This document shows, piece by piece, positions 17,515 to 24,478 of a stretch of 64,000 bases of DNA. Below the pieces are notes generated by a model. It did no database searches. It saw only the letters and a list, made by a program, of their open reading frames with translations, and was not told where the DNA came from. The first letter of the stretch is position 1, and each line of letters starts with the position of its first letter. Position numbers and translations under genes: made by a program. The stretch is from Polaromonas sp. YR568 (GTDB lineage Bacteria > Pseudomonadota > Gammaproteobacteria > Burkholderiales > Burkholderiaceae_C): assembly GCA_945878995.1 (NCBI GenBank), contig CAMCUN010000001.1, positions 62,001-126,000 of the forward strand, written 5' to 3'.

Positions 17515-18723
17515 ATGAAGCTCGAAGGCTTGCGGGTGATCGATCTGTCGCAGTTTTTGCCCGGCCCGCACTTCACCATGATGATGGCCGACCATGGCGC
17601 GGAGGTGATCCGTGTCGAGTCCCGCGCCGGTGAGCCCACGCGCGTGATTGGCGCGCGCCAGGCCAATGCCAGCGTCTGGTTTCGCAACACCCACCGTGGC
17701 AAAAAAAGCGTGGTGCTCGATCTCAAACGGGCCGAGGGCGTGGCGGCTTTTATCAAACTGGCGGCCAGCGCCGACGTGGTGGTCGAGGCCTTCAGGCCTG
17801 GCGTGGTGGACCGGCTGGGCATTGGCTACCAGGCTGTGCGCGCTGTGCATCCCGGCATCGTCTATGTCTCCATTGCGGCCTTTGGCCAGAGCGGACCGCT
17901 CTCTCAGCGGCCGGCCCACGACCTGAGCATCCAAGCCGAGAGCGGCGTGCTCAGCCTCAACTGCGGCAGCGACGGCAAGCCCGCTCTGCCGGGCGTGCCT
18001 GCCGCCGACATGGTGTCCTCACTGATGGCCATGAACGGGGTCATGATGGCCTTGCTGCGGCGCCAACAGACCGGTCTGGGCGACTACATCGACATCTCCA
18101 TGCAGGACAGCCTCCTCAGCTGGCTGGTCAATGTGGTGGGCCCTGTTTTTGGCGAGGAGCGCGATCTGGTGCTGGCCAACGAGCGGGGCTTTGGCGGCAA
18201 TGCTTTTTACAAGCTCTACGAGTGCGCCGACGGCCGCTTTATCTCTTTGGGCGGCAGCGAAGTCAAGTTCGCGGCCAACTTGCTCAAGGCGCTGGGCCGC
18301 CCTGAGCTGATCGACCTGTGCCGCCAGCCACCCGGCCCTGCGCAAGCGCCTGTGCGTGCCTTTTTGCAAGAGACCTTTGCGTCACAACCCTTGCCGCACT
18401 GGGAGGCTTTTTTGCAGCCGCTCGATGTGTGCTGGGCACCCGTGCGCTCGATCAAAGAGGCGCTGGAGACGGCTCAGGTCCATGAACGCGGCATGCGCCA
18501 AGAGGTGACTCAGAGCGGCTTTGGTGGCGGCAAGGTGACCCAACTGGGCATTCCCATTCGCTATCAAGACGAGCCAGGCCGCATCAACCCTGAGATTCCC
18601 GAGCTCGGTGAGCACACGCACGAGGTGCTGGGCAGCTTGGGGATGGCCAGCGAAGACATTGCTTTGGCCTCGGGCTTGGCACCTGGGCAAACTCTGACGG
18701 CCCAGGCCCAGGCCCACGGCTAA
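17515..18723 (+). CDS. CaiB/BaiF family CoA transferase (class III)
   Basis: The 402-residue product has the class III layout: the N-terminal MKLEGLRVIDLSQFLPGPH, then DHGAEVIRVES, GKKSVVLDLKRAEG, and HDLSIQAESGVLSLN, where the Asp is at the place of the catalytic residue that forms an acyl-anhydride. It moves CoA between two carboxylic acids. It lies 66 bases after the acyl-CoA dehydrogenase gene. The locus therefore has three ways to handle CoA: a ligase, a class III transferase and a member of the acetyl-CoA hydrolase/transferase family. Confidence 0.92.
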   Translation: MKLEGLRVIDLSQFLPGPHFTMMMADHGAEVIRVESRAGEPTRVIGARQANASVWFRNTHRGKKSVVLDLKRAEGVAAFIKLAASADVVVEAFRPGVVDRLGIGYQAVRAVHPGIVYVSIAAFGQSGPLSQRPAHDLSIQAESGVLSLNCGSDGKPALPGVPAADMVSSLMAMNGVMMALLRRQQTGLGDYIDISMQDSLLSWLVNVVGPVFGEERDLVLANERGFGGNAFYKLYECADGRFISLGGSEVKFAANLLKALGRPELIDLCRQPPGPAQAPVRAFLQETFASQPLPHWEAFLQPLDVCWAPVRSIKEALETAQVHERGMRQEVTQSGFGGGKVTQLGIPIRYQDEPGRINPEIPELGEHTHEVLGSLGMASEDIALASGLAPGQTLTAQAQAHG

Positions 18724-18803
18724 AGGGCCTTGGGAGATTGGCTTTGCAGCGGCTGGGTCAGGTTCAGACCAGACGCTCAGAGCTTGAGCGCTGGCCTGTG
18801 AAT

Positions 18804-18877
18804 TGGAGCGGGTGATGGGAATCGAACCCACGTTATTTGCTTGGGAAGCAAGAGTCCTGCCATTGAACGACACCCGC
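18804..18877 (-). tRNA. tRNA-Gly (anticodon CCC)
   Basis: The minus strand folds as a cloverleaf: acceptor GCGGGTG pairs with CACCCGC, the T arm reads GTGGGTTCGATTCCCAT, and the anticodon loop TTCCCAA inside TTGC/GCAA gives CCC. The 3' CCA is encoded. On the other strand TATAAA at 18895-18900 could be its -10 box. The integrase remnant begins about 220 bases from its 5' end. Confidence 0.95.
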
Positions 18878-18885
18878 GTGTCTGG

Positions 18886-18910
18886 AGTCCTTGTTTTATA
18901 AGGACTTTTT
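18886..18910 (+). terminator. Rho-independent terminator
   Basis: AGTCCTT (18886-18892) pairs with AAGGACT (18900-18906) around a seven-base loop and is followed by a run of five Ts. On the plus strand it would stop transcripts from the acyl-CoA dehydrogenase operon after they cross the tRNA gene antisense. Confidence 0.6.
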
Positions 18911-19015
18911 ATCCTAAGAGCATGTTTTTAGACGACCTTACCTGATTTTCGGTTACGGTAGTTGGCGTAACAAAGACTATCAAAGCATGCCTGTTATTTA
19001 GCATCTGGCGTCCCA

Positions 19016-19068
19016 TTTGGCGTAGCATTTCTTTCGGTGCCCCGGTCTGTCAAAAATGCTACGCCAAA
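19016..19068. repeat. 15-bp inverted repeat with further partial copies (probable integrase arm sites)
   Basis: TTTGGCGTAGCATTT at 19016-19030 is repeated exactly in inverted form at 19054-19068, with 23 bases between. A partial direct copy, TTGGCGTAAC, lies at 18962. Clusters of short repeats of this kind next to a tRNA and ahead of an integrase gene are typical of arm-type binding sites of P4-like integrases. The arms are well preserved although the integrase gene is truncated. Confidence 0.6.
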
Positions 19069-19096
19069 AACCGCGCTTCAGACGGAAAAACCGATC

Positions 19097-19525
19097 ATGA
19101 AATTCGACGCCAAAGCCGCCAAAGCTAAGCAACAAAGCGAGCATATATTAATCGAAGCTTGTCCAGGACTGTGCCTTGAAAGCCGGGCAAGCGCCATGAC
19201 TTGGACTTGCCGCTACAAGACCGATGCGGGCCTGCTGAAGCAGACCTCCATCGGGCGCTGGCCCGCCGTGTCAAGCCATGAGGCAGTGTCCGCGTGGCTG
19301 TCCACCCGCGACACCCGACGGCAGACGGGCGTCGACCCGCACGCCGAGCGCCTTAGCCAACGCGCCGCTGCCAGGGCCCCAGAAATGTTTGGCAGGCTTA
19401 CCGAAGTGCAGGATCGCTCCGAAGGTGGATCTTTGCCAGCGAATCGGATGGCATGCCGGGCTTACGCAGTGCCGATCCGAGCGATTCACCTTTGGCGATC
19501 CGTTCGAGTATGTCCGGCAAAATGA
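19097..19525 (+). pseudogene. truncated phage-type integrase (N-terminal arm-binding domain only)
   Basis: From the ATG at 19097 the first 90 or so codons match the N-terminal domain of P4-type tyrosine recombinases: an ACPGLCLESRAS strand, TWTCRYKTDAGLLKQTSIG, then RWPAVSSHEAVSAWLSTRD. After about 19370 the similarity stops and the frame runs on for some 50 unrelated codons to a stop at 19525. The catalytic domain with its Arg-His-Arg-Tyr residues is missing, so it cannot recombine. It marks the left edge of an imported segment beside the tRNA-Gly gene. Confidence 0.65.
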
Positions 19526-19537
19526 TGGTGGGTTAGC

Positions 19538-20143
19538 TCAACGCAACCCGTCTCGCTCGCGGATTTCGCTGGATCGCAGGCCGCCCAGGCGGGCGTGCAA
19601 CCTGCCGCCCGTGGCCAAGGCAAAGACAACCAAAAGCTCGTCAGGGTTGGGGCCGTCGTGAAAAGTGGCGGTGATGGTGTCGTAGTGGGACCGCACGTAG
19701 AGTGCATCCCGGTGGGCCAACGGTACGTCTATCGTGGTCCCGGGGCCCCCGCGCTTGCCCGTCGAAGGCACCCATGCGAGCCCTCCACCCAGCAGTTCGC
19801 GCAGCGGATCCATCATGGTCGCGGTGAGAAAGGCATTGCCGTGCTCGTATTCGCCCGCCGTCCCCACGATGCAAGCTTTGCCATAGCTCTCGAAAGCGTG
19901 GCCGCCCAGTGCGACCAATGCGCGCCGGCCCATCTCCAGGCCCAGCGCGGGAGAGCGTTTGACCACATCGCCGAGGTCAGCGCTAAAGCGCCCGTTTGCA
20001 TAAGGGTTCTTCACGCAGGCCGCAATGACAATCTTGCGCAAGGGCGCGCCGGTGGCCGGATGACCTGCCTCGCTGGCAAGGATTTCTTCTTCCTGAATGT
20101 ACCAACGGCGGATGCCGAATTCGGTCGCCAGCTCTGGGCTCAT
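19538..20143 (-). CDS. amino acid synthesis family protein (PF06684-like)
   Basis: The 201-residue product resembles the small family annotated as amino acid synthesis, whose reaction is not established. Typical stretches are IRRWYIQEEEILAS near residue 11, IVIAACVKNPYANGRFSADL near 38, and SHYDTITATFHDGPNPDELLVVFALATGGR near 158. The ATG at 20143 follows GGAGAA. It is the last gene of a leftward set that starts with the SMP-30 gene, 22 bases after the enamidase-like gene. Confidence 0.75.
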   Translation of the reverse strand: MSPELATEFGIRRWYIQEEEILASEAGHPATGAPLRKIVIAACVKNPYANGRFSADLGDVVKRSPALGLEMGRRALVALGGHAFESYGKACIVGTAGEYEHGNAFLTATMMDPLRELLGGGLAWVPSTGKRGGPGTTIDVPLAHRDALYVRSHYDTITATFHDGPNPDELLVVFALATGGRLHARLGGLRSSEIRERDGLR

Positions 20144-20165
20144 CGTTTTCTCCGTTCTTGCGGAT

Positions 20166-21362
20166 CTAATGGGCCGCGCCACTGAAATCGTGCGGCACGC
20201 GGTTTTGAGCCACGCGAACGGTCTTCATGGGTGCGGGCGTATTGCGGCTGCGTCCGACGAAGCGGGGCACCCCGTCTGTGATCACCGCTGCAACGGCCGC
20301 GATATCTCCATTTGCCAGTGCGGACATCGCATCATTCCTGGAGCCACCTACGCAGGCATCCACGATCACGACGTCCGCGTCGCGGCCGGCCGCAATGAAG
20401 CCGGAGTTTCGCTTGTAGACACGCGCATTGTTCCCCGTTGCTGCGGCGATCGCCATTTCAACGGGCATCTCGCCGAGGCTGGCCAGGTGGCTGATGGTGT
20501 ACATCATCCCCAGCGGCATGATGCCCGAGCCGGTGGGCGTGTCCGTGGCGATGAGAAAGCGATCGAACTGATCGGCATCGCGCATCAGGCGCCCAAGCCA
20601 CAGCGTGGTGCGCAGATTGCCTGCCGTGCACACCTGCAAATTGATCCGCGACTCATTGACCAACCGGGGATAGTCTTCATCCGGCATGGCCACGGGGCCC
20701 CCGTTGGTGTGGAAGGAGACATCGGGCTGCATATCGATCAGGTGATCTGCCCAAATGCCGGAGGATCCGGGAATCGAGGAGCCCCCGGTGTGTACCAGCG
20801 TGGTCATCCCATGTTTTTTGGCAGCAGCGATCATGGGCGTGTACTCGTACGGCGTCTTCACGGCGCCGAACCCCGCCTTGGCCAGCCAGACGCCGTCGCG
20901 CGCGATGTCAGCAAAGTCTGACTCGACCAAACCCGGCTCGAGGATGACCGCACCGGCCCATACCCGCATGCCGCCCGGGCGAAAGTGCTCAAAGCACTTC
21001 ATGGCAGCCACTGCGAGCGCTTTCACGCCTGCAGGGTCCTTGGGCCGGCCGGGGACGTGCACCTCCGACGCACTGATGGCCGTGGTCACGCCGCCGTGAA
21101 CGTAGCTCTCCAGGAAACCAACGGTTTTCTGCCGCGGCGTGTAATCGCCAAAGGTGTTGTGGACCTGGGAGTCGATCAGGCCAGGAATGGCGGTCGCGCC
21201 ACCCGCATCGATCACGACATCGCAGGATGTCAACTCGCTGTCGGCGACCTTGCCGGCCGCAACGATCAGGCCGCCTTCCATCAGGATGGCATCGCCTTGG
21301 ACAAACGGATTGCGCCAATCGCCAGACAGGATGCGGCCCAAATTGACGATAGCTGTACGCAT
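20166..21362 (-). CDS. enamidase-like amidohydrolase
   Basis: The 398-residue product is an amidohydrolase of TIM-barrel type. As I recall the sequence, it matches enamidase of the Eubacterium barkeri nicotinate pathway closely: GDYTPRQKTVGFLE, HGGVTTAISAS, PGRPKDPAGVKALA, AVILEPGL, VHTGGSSIPGSS, FHTNGGP, TDTPTGSGIMPLG. Enamidase opens a partly reduced ring lactam. The metal-site Glu (AVILE), both later His residues and the Asp are present, but the first His of the HxH motif is replaced by Gln (DSQVHN, residue about 62). A strong AAGGAG site precedes the ATG. The substrate here is unknown. Confidence 0.82.
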   Translation of the reverse strand: MRTAIVNLGRILSGDWRNPFVQGDAILMEGGLIVAAGKVADSELTSCDVVIDAGGATAIPGLIDSQVHNTFGDYTPRQKTVGFLESYVHGGVTTAISASEVHVPGRPKDPAGVKALAVAAMKCFEHFRPGGMRVWAGAVILEPGLVESDFADIARDGVWLAKAGFGAVKTPYEYTPMIAAAKKHGMTTLVHTGGSSIPGSSGIWADHLIDMQPDVSFHTNGGPVAMPDEDYPRLVNESRINLQVCTAGNLRTTLWLGRLMRDADQFDRFLIATDTPTGSGIMPLGMMYTISHLASLGEMPVEMAIAAATGNNARVYKRNSGFIAAGRDADVVIVDACVGGSRNDAMSALANGDIAAVAAVITDGVPRFVGRSRNTPAPMKTVRVAQNRVPHDFSGAAH

Positions 21363-21411
21363 GGAAACTCCTTCAGATGGGGAAGATCAGGCGAATCTCT
21401 TAGATGAACGC

Positions 21412-21624
21412 CTAGTTGCTGGTAACGACCGGAACGCCGAACAGATCCTCAAAAATTTGAAGGGTCTCGCAGGCCCCGAAATTGGTGCAAAAGTTGAAGA
21501 TGGCATCGAAATCGAGACCTTGAAGTTTGTCCTGACCGATCTGGAAAATGTAGCTGGATTTCGGTGAGAGAGCTTTTCGGATTCCGGCGAGCGTGACCGA
21601 TGGCAGATTGAGGATGACTCGCAC
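21412..21624 (-). pseudogene. fragment of an Asp/Glu racemase-superfamily gene (maleate isomerase or arylmalonate decarboxylase-like)
   Basis: About 70 codons read IFQIGQDKLQGLDFDAIFNF, then CTNFGACETLQIFEDLFG and VPVVTSN, which resembles the second Cys motif and following helix of maleate isomerase and arylmalonate decarboxylase relatives. A TAG directly follows VTSN, where family members continue, and the upstream part is unrelated sequence. Both ends are therefore missing. It lies between the enamidase-like and DUF35 genes. Confidence 0.55.
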
Positions 21625-21691
21625 GCCGCTGCGGCCGGCGCTTAACCGCTCCAGGGCGTCGCGACGACGCCCCGCGCGGCACGCTTGTTCC

Positions 21692-22105
21692 TCACGCCGC
21701 TGCCGGGCGAAAACGCGGCAGCGTGATGCCTTCGCGTTGCTCGTCGTAGTCGATTTCCACTGCCAGCCCGACCGCGAGGCGCTCGTTCGGCAGCCCGACG
21801 ACATTCGCGGTCAGGCGCGGCCCTTCGTCAAGCTCGACCTGCACCACGTTGTAAGGCACGTCGGCGGCGAATGACGGGAACCAGGCCTTGTAGACCACCG
21901 TCCAGGTCGAGATGCGGCCGCGCCCGCTCACCGCGCGCCATTCCAGCCGGCCCGAGAAACAGGCCGGGCACACCGGGCCGGGCGGCAGGTGCGGCAGCCC
22001 GCAATCGAGGCAATACGGCAGCAGCAGGCGGCGTGTGCGCAGTGCGTCCCAAAATGGTGCCGAGTCGGGTGTGATGCGCGGCAGTGCCTTGGTGTCCGTC
22101 GTCAT
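21692..22105 (-). CDS. Zn-ribbon/OB-fold protein (DUF35 family)
   Basis: The 137-residue product has an N-terminal rubredoxin-like zinc ribbon (YCLDCG, then CPAC, residues about 31-50) and an OB fold (about 60-125, with GRGRISTWTVVYKAWFPSF). DUF35 proteins act as partners of thiolase-like enzymes, for example in steroid side-chain retro-aldol cleavage. The thiolase-like gene lies 18 bases upstream, which supports a two-subunit complex. Confidence 0.88.
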   Translation of the reverse strand: MTTDTKALPRITPDSAPFWDALRTRRLLLPYCLDCGLPHLPPGPVCPACFSGRLEWRAVSGRGRISTWTVVYKAWFPSFAADVPYNVVQVELDEGPRLTANVVGLPNERLAVGLAVEIDYDEQREGITLPRFRPAAA

Positions 22106-22123
22106 GGGCGCCTCTTCATGGGT

Positions 22124-23299
22124 TCAATTCCTAAAGATCACAGAGTCGCCCCAGGCGGTTGCCCACTGCAGATGGCGCGCGTTTTCGATCTGGCGCTCGC
22201 CGGCAACGCCGCGCAACTGGCGCACGATTTCGAGAATCGAGTTCCAGCCGCCCACATGGGCCTCCGAGAGCAGGCCGCCGGAGGTGTTCATCGGCAGTTC
22301 GCCCCCCAGTTCGATGCGGCCGCCCTGCACCCAGGCGGCCGCCTCGCCGGGCCCGCAAAAGCCAAGACGCTCCAGGACGAACAGGACCAGCGGCGAAAAT
22401 GCATCGTAGGTATAGAGACCGGCCACGTCAGCGCGGTTGATGCCGGCCATGCGGTAGGCCAACAGGTCGCGTGCGTCAGGCCCGGCGGGTACATCGCGCT
22501 GCTGGTTGATGCCCAGCCCGCGCGGCGCGAAGATGAATTCGTCGCGGCCGCTGCGCAGCCCCTGCATGCCGGAGATGTACACCGGGCGCTGTCGCAGGTC
22601 GCGCGCGCGTTCGGCCGAGGTGACGATGGCCACCGCGGCGCCATCGGTGATCAAGCAGCAATCGAACAGGCGCAGCGGGTCGACCACCATGCGCGAGGCC
22701 TGGTGGTCGGCGAGCGTCATCGGCTTTTGCATGACCGCGCAGGGGCTTTTTTGCGCGTGCTTGCGAAATGCCATCGGCACCGCGGCCAACTGCTCGGAGG
22801 TCGCGCCGTAGCGTGCCATGTAGCGCTGCATGCCGAGCGCGACGCCGCCCGCCGGCGCGGTCAGGCCGTAGGGCGGCGACTCGCCGTGGGTGCCGCCGTC
22901 CTCACGTGTGCCCTCGGCATCGCCGGGGCCGCCGAGAATCTGCCGCTCGCGCGTGAAGCTGATCGCATTCACGCAGGCGACCACCTCGGCCAGGCCGCAG
23001 GAAACTGCCATCGCGGCTTGCTGGATCGCACTGGTGACGAAGCGCCCGTGCAGCCAGGTCTGGCAGACCCAGCGCACGTCGAGCCCATAGGCCTCGGCGA
23101 CGCGGTCGTAGTCAATGCCCAGCGGCCAGCCCATGTGGATGGCGACGCCGTCGATGTCGGCGCGGGTCAGGCCGGCATCGTCGAGCGCGGCCTTGAGCGC
23201 GGTCGCGCCAAGCGCCAGCTGGCTGTCGGGCAGGAAGCGCCCGTAGGCGCTCTGGCCGATGCCGACGATCGCTGACTGGTCACGCAGTGAAAGTGTCAT
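22124..23299 (-). CDS. thiolase-like protein, probably partner of the DUF35 protein
   Basis: The 391-residue product has the SCP2/lipid-transfer branch of the thiolase fold: AIVGIGQSAYGRFLPDSQLA near residue 10, DDAGLTRADIDGVAI near 40, an AIQQAAMAVSCG helix near 90, and a C-terminal MNTSGGLLSEAHVGGWNSI. The stretch before that helix reads TWLHGRFVTS, without the nucleophilic Cys of true thiolases, so condensation or thiolysis is unlikely. Together with the DUF35 neighbour this fits an acyl-CoA retro-aldolase of the Ltp2 type. That role is inferred from family context. Confidence 0.85.
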   Translation of the reverse strand: MTLSLRDQSAIVGIGQSAYGRFLPDSQLALGATALKAALDDAGLTRADIDGVAIHMGWPLGIDYDRVAEAYGLDVRWVCQTWLHGRFVTSAIQQAAMAVSCGLAEVVACVNAISFTRERQILGGPGDAEGTREDGGTHGESPPYGLTAPAGGVALGMQRYMARYGATSEQLAAVPMAFRKHAQKSPCAVMQKPMTLADHQASRMVVDPLRLFDCCLITDGAAVAIVTSAERARDLRQRPVYISGMQGLRSGRDEFIFAPRGLGINQQRDVPAGPDARDLLAYRMAGINRADVAGLYTYDAFSPLVLFVLERLGFCGPGEAAAWVQGGRIELGGELPMNTSGGLLSEAHVGGWNSILEIVRQLRGVAGERQIENARHLQWATAWGDSVIFRN

Positions 23300-23302
23300 G
23301 GT

Positions 23303-23509
23303 TTATCCGTTGGGCTGCAGTAAGTCCGGGATGCGGTTGATGATCAGGCCGTCGATGTCGTCGATGTCGTCGAAACCGAGACCGCAGTCGTCGAGCGTTT
23401 CCTTGAGCGCCCAGGCGCCGAGGTCATAGGCATCGTACTCGGGCAGGCGACCGGAGCGAGTCGTGCCGATCCCGGCTACAGCGACCGTCCCGGCGAGGGC
23501 CTTGTTCAC
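23303..23509 (-). pseudogene. N-terminal fragment of a second thiolase-like gene
   Basis: The 68 codons read like the first segment of a lipid-transfer thiolase (AVAGIGTTRSGRLPEYDAYD, LGAWALKETLDDCG, FDDIDGLII) and then end at a TAA three bases before the intact thiolase gene. Its GTG start overlaps the stop of the SMP-30 gene (GTGA). The parallel to the start of the 22124-23299 product suggests a tandem thiolase pair, one copy of which lost most of its length. Confidence 0.65.
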
Positions 23510-24384
23510 GCGCCGAACCTCGCCTCGGGCAGGCCGCGCACACCCACATCCAGCGCGAATACGTTGCCCGCCTGCGGCTGCGTCACCTCGGCATCGGCCG
23601 CCAGGCCCACGCGCGCGCTGGTCACATAGAGCGTCGCCAGGTCGGGCCCGCCGAACATGCAGGTGGTGGGCCGCTGCACCGGCATGGGGATGCTGCGATC
23701 AAGCGAGCCGTCGGGCGCATAGCGATGGATGCACCAGCGATCGAATTGCGCGCTCCACACGTAACCCTCGGCATCGACGGTCATACCGTCGGGTCCGCCG
23801 TGCCCAGGCGCAGCCTCGACGAACACGCGGCGGTTGGCGACCTGGCCACTCACCAGGTCGAAGTCGTAGCGGTAGATGCGCCGCGCCGTGGTGTCGGTGA
23901 AATACATCACGCGATCGTCGGGGCTCCAGCCGATGCCGTTTGAGACCGTGAAGCCGCGGTCCATCACCGTGACCTGGAAATCGGTGCCCAGCCGGTAGAG
24001 CTGTCCGATCGGGCGCGCCACGTTGCGATCGAGCGTGCCGGCCCAGAAGCGCCCGGCGCGGTCGACCTTGCCGTCGTTGAAGCGCTCGTCGCCAAACGCG
24101 ATGCCCGCAACATCGCGCCAGATGCATTCACCGCCGGCCTCCTCCAGCGTCGCGAACCCTTTCTGGAAAGCGAACAGCAGGCCGCGAGCTGCGCGCAGTG
24201 CGAAGGAACCGGCACGCTTTGGCAGGGGCCATTGCTCCACTCGGCCCGTGGCCGGCGTGAAGCGCCACAGGACCACGCTCACCACATCGAACCACCACAG
24301 GACCTGCTCGCGGGGGCACCACAGCGCGTTCTCGCCGAGCATGTTGCGACTGTCGACGACTGCTAGCGCCTCGCTGGAACTCAC
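23506..24384 (-). CDS. SMP-30/gluconolactonase family protein
   Basis: The 292-residue product is a six-bladed propeller lactonase-type enzyme. The metal-site residues are visible: Glu in GENALWCPRE (near 18), Asn in FNDGKVD (near 101), Asn in VSNGIGWSPDD (near 145) and Asp in GPDGMTVDAEG (near 196). I prefer the GTG at 24384, eight bases after GAAGGGA; an ATG at 24414 is an alternative. Lactonases open cyclic esters, so it fits with the ring-opening enamidase-like enzyme. It is the first gene of the leftward set and diverges from the 994-residue fusion gene. Confidence 0.85.
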   Translation of the reverse strand: MSSSEALAVVDSRNMLGENALWCPREQVLWWFDVVSVVLWRFTPATGRVEQWPLPKRAGSFALRAARGLLFAFQKGFATLEEAGGECIWRDVAGIAFGDERFNDGKVDRAGRFWAGTLDRNVARPIGQLYRLGTDFQVTVMDRGFTVSNGIGWSPDDRVMYFTDTTARRIYRYDFDLVSGQVANRRVFVEAAPGHGGPDGMTVDAEGYVWSAQFDRWCIHRYAPDGSLDRSIPMPVQRPTTCMFGGPDLATLYVTSARVGLAADAEVTQPQAGNVFALDVGVRGLPEARFGA

Positions 24385-24401
24385 GTCTTTCCCTTCGCTT
24401 A

Positions 24402-24430
24402 ATAGACTAAACATTGTATTGACATAGACT
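24402..24430. promoter_or_regulatory. direct repeat in the divergent promoter region
   Basis: ATAGACT occurs at 24402-24408 and again at 24424-24430, 22 bases apart (two helical turns), with an AT-rich TTGTATTGACAT stretch between. The 94-base gap separates the divergent SMP-30 and fusion genes. A regulator binding the repeat could control both, but no regulator gene lies in the imported segment. Confidence 0.4.
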
Positions 24431-24478
24431 GCCGCTTTCCCGCCGATCATTGGCCCCGCAACGACACCGGTAGACGAA

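Noticed and set aside
18382-18873. Minus-strand open frame of 163 codons overlapping the CoA transferase gene and the tRNA
   Set aside because: It begins inside the tRNA-Gly gene and runs antisense through a well-conserved CaiB-type gene, so it is a by-product of high GC.
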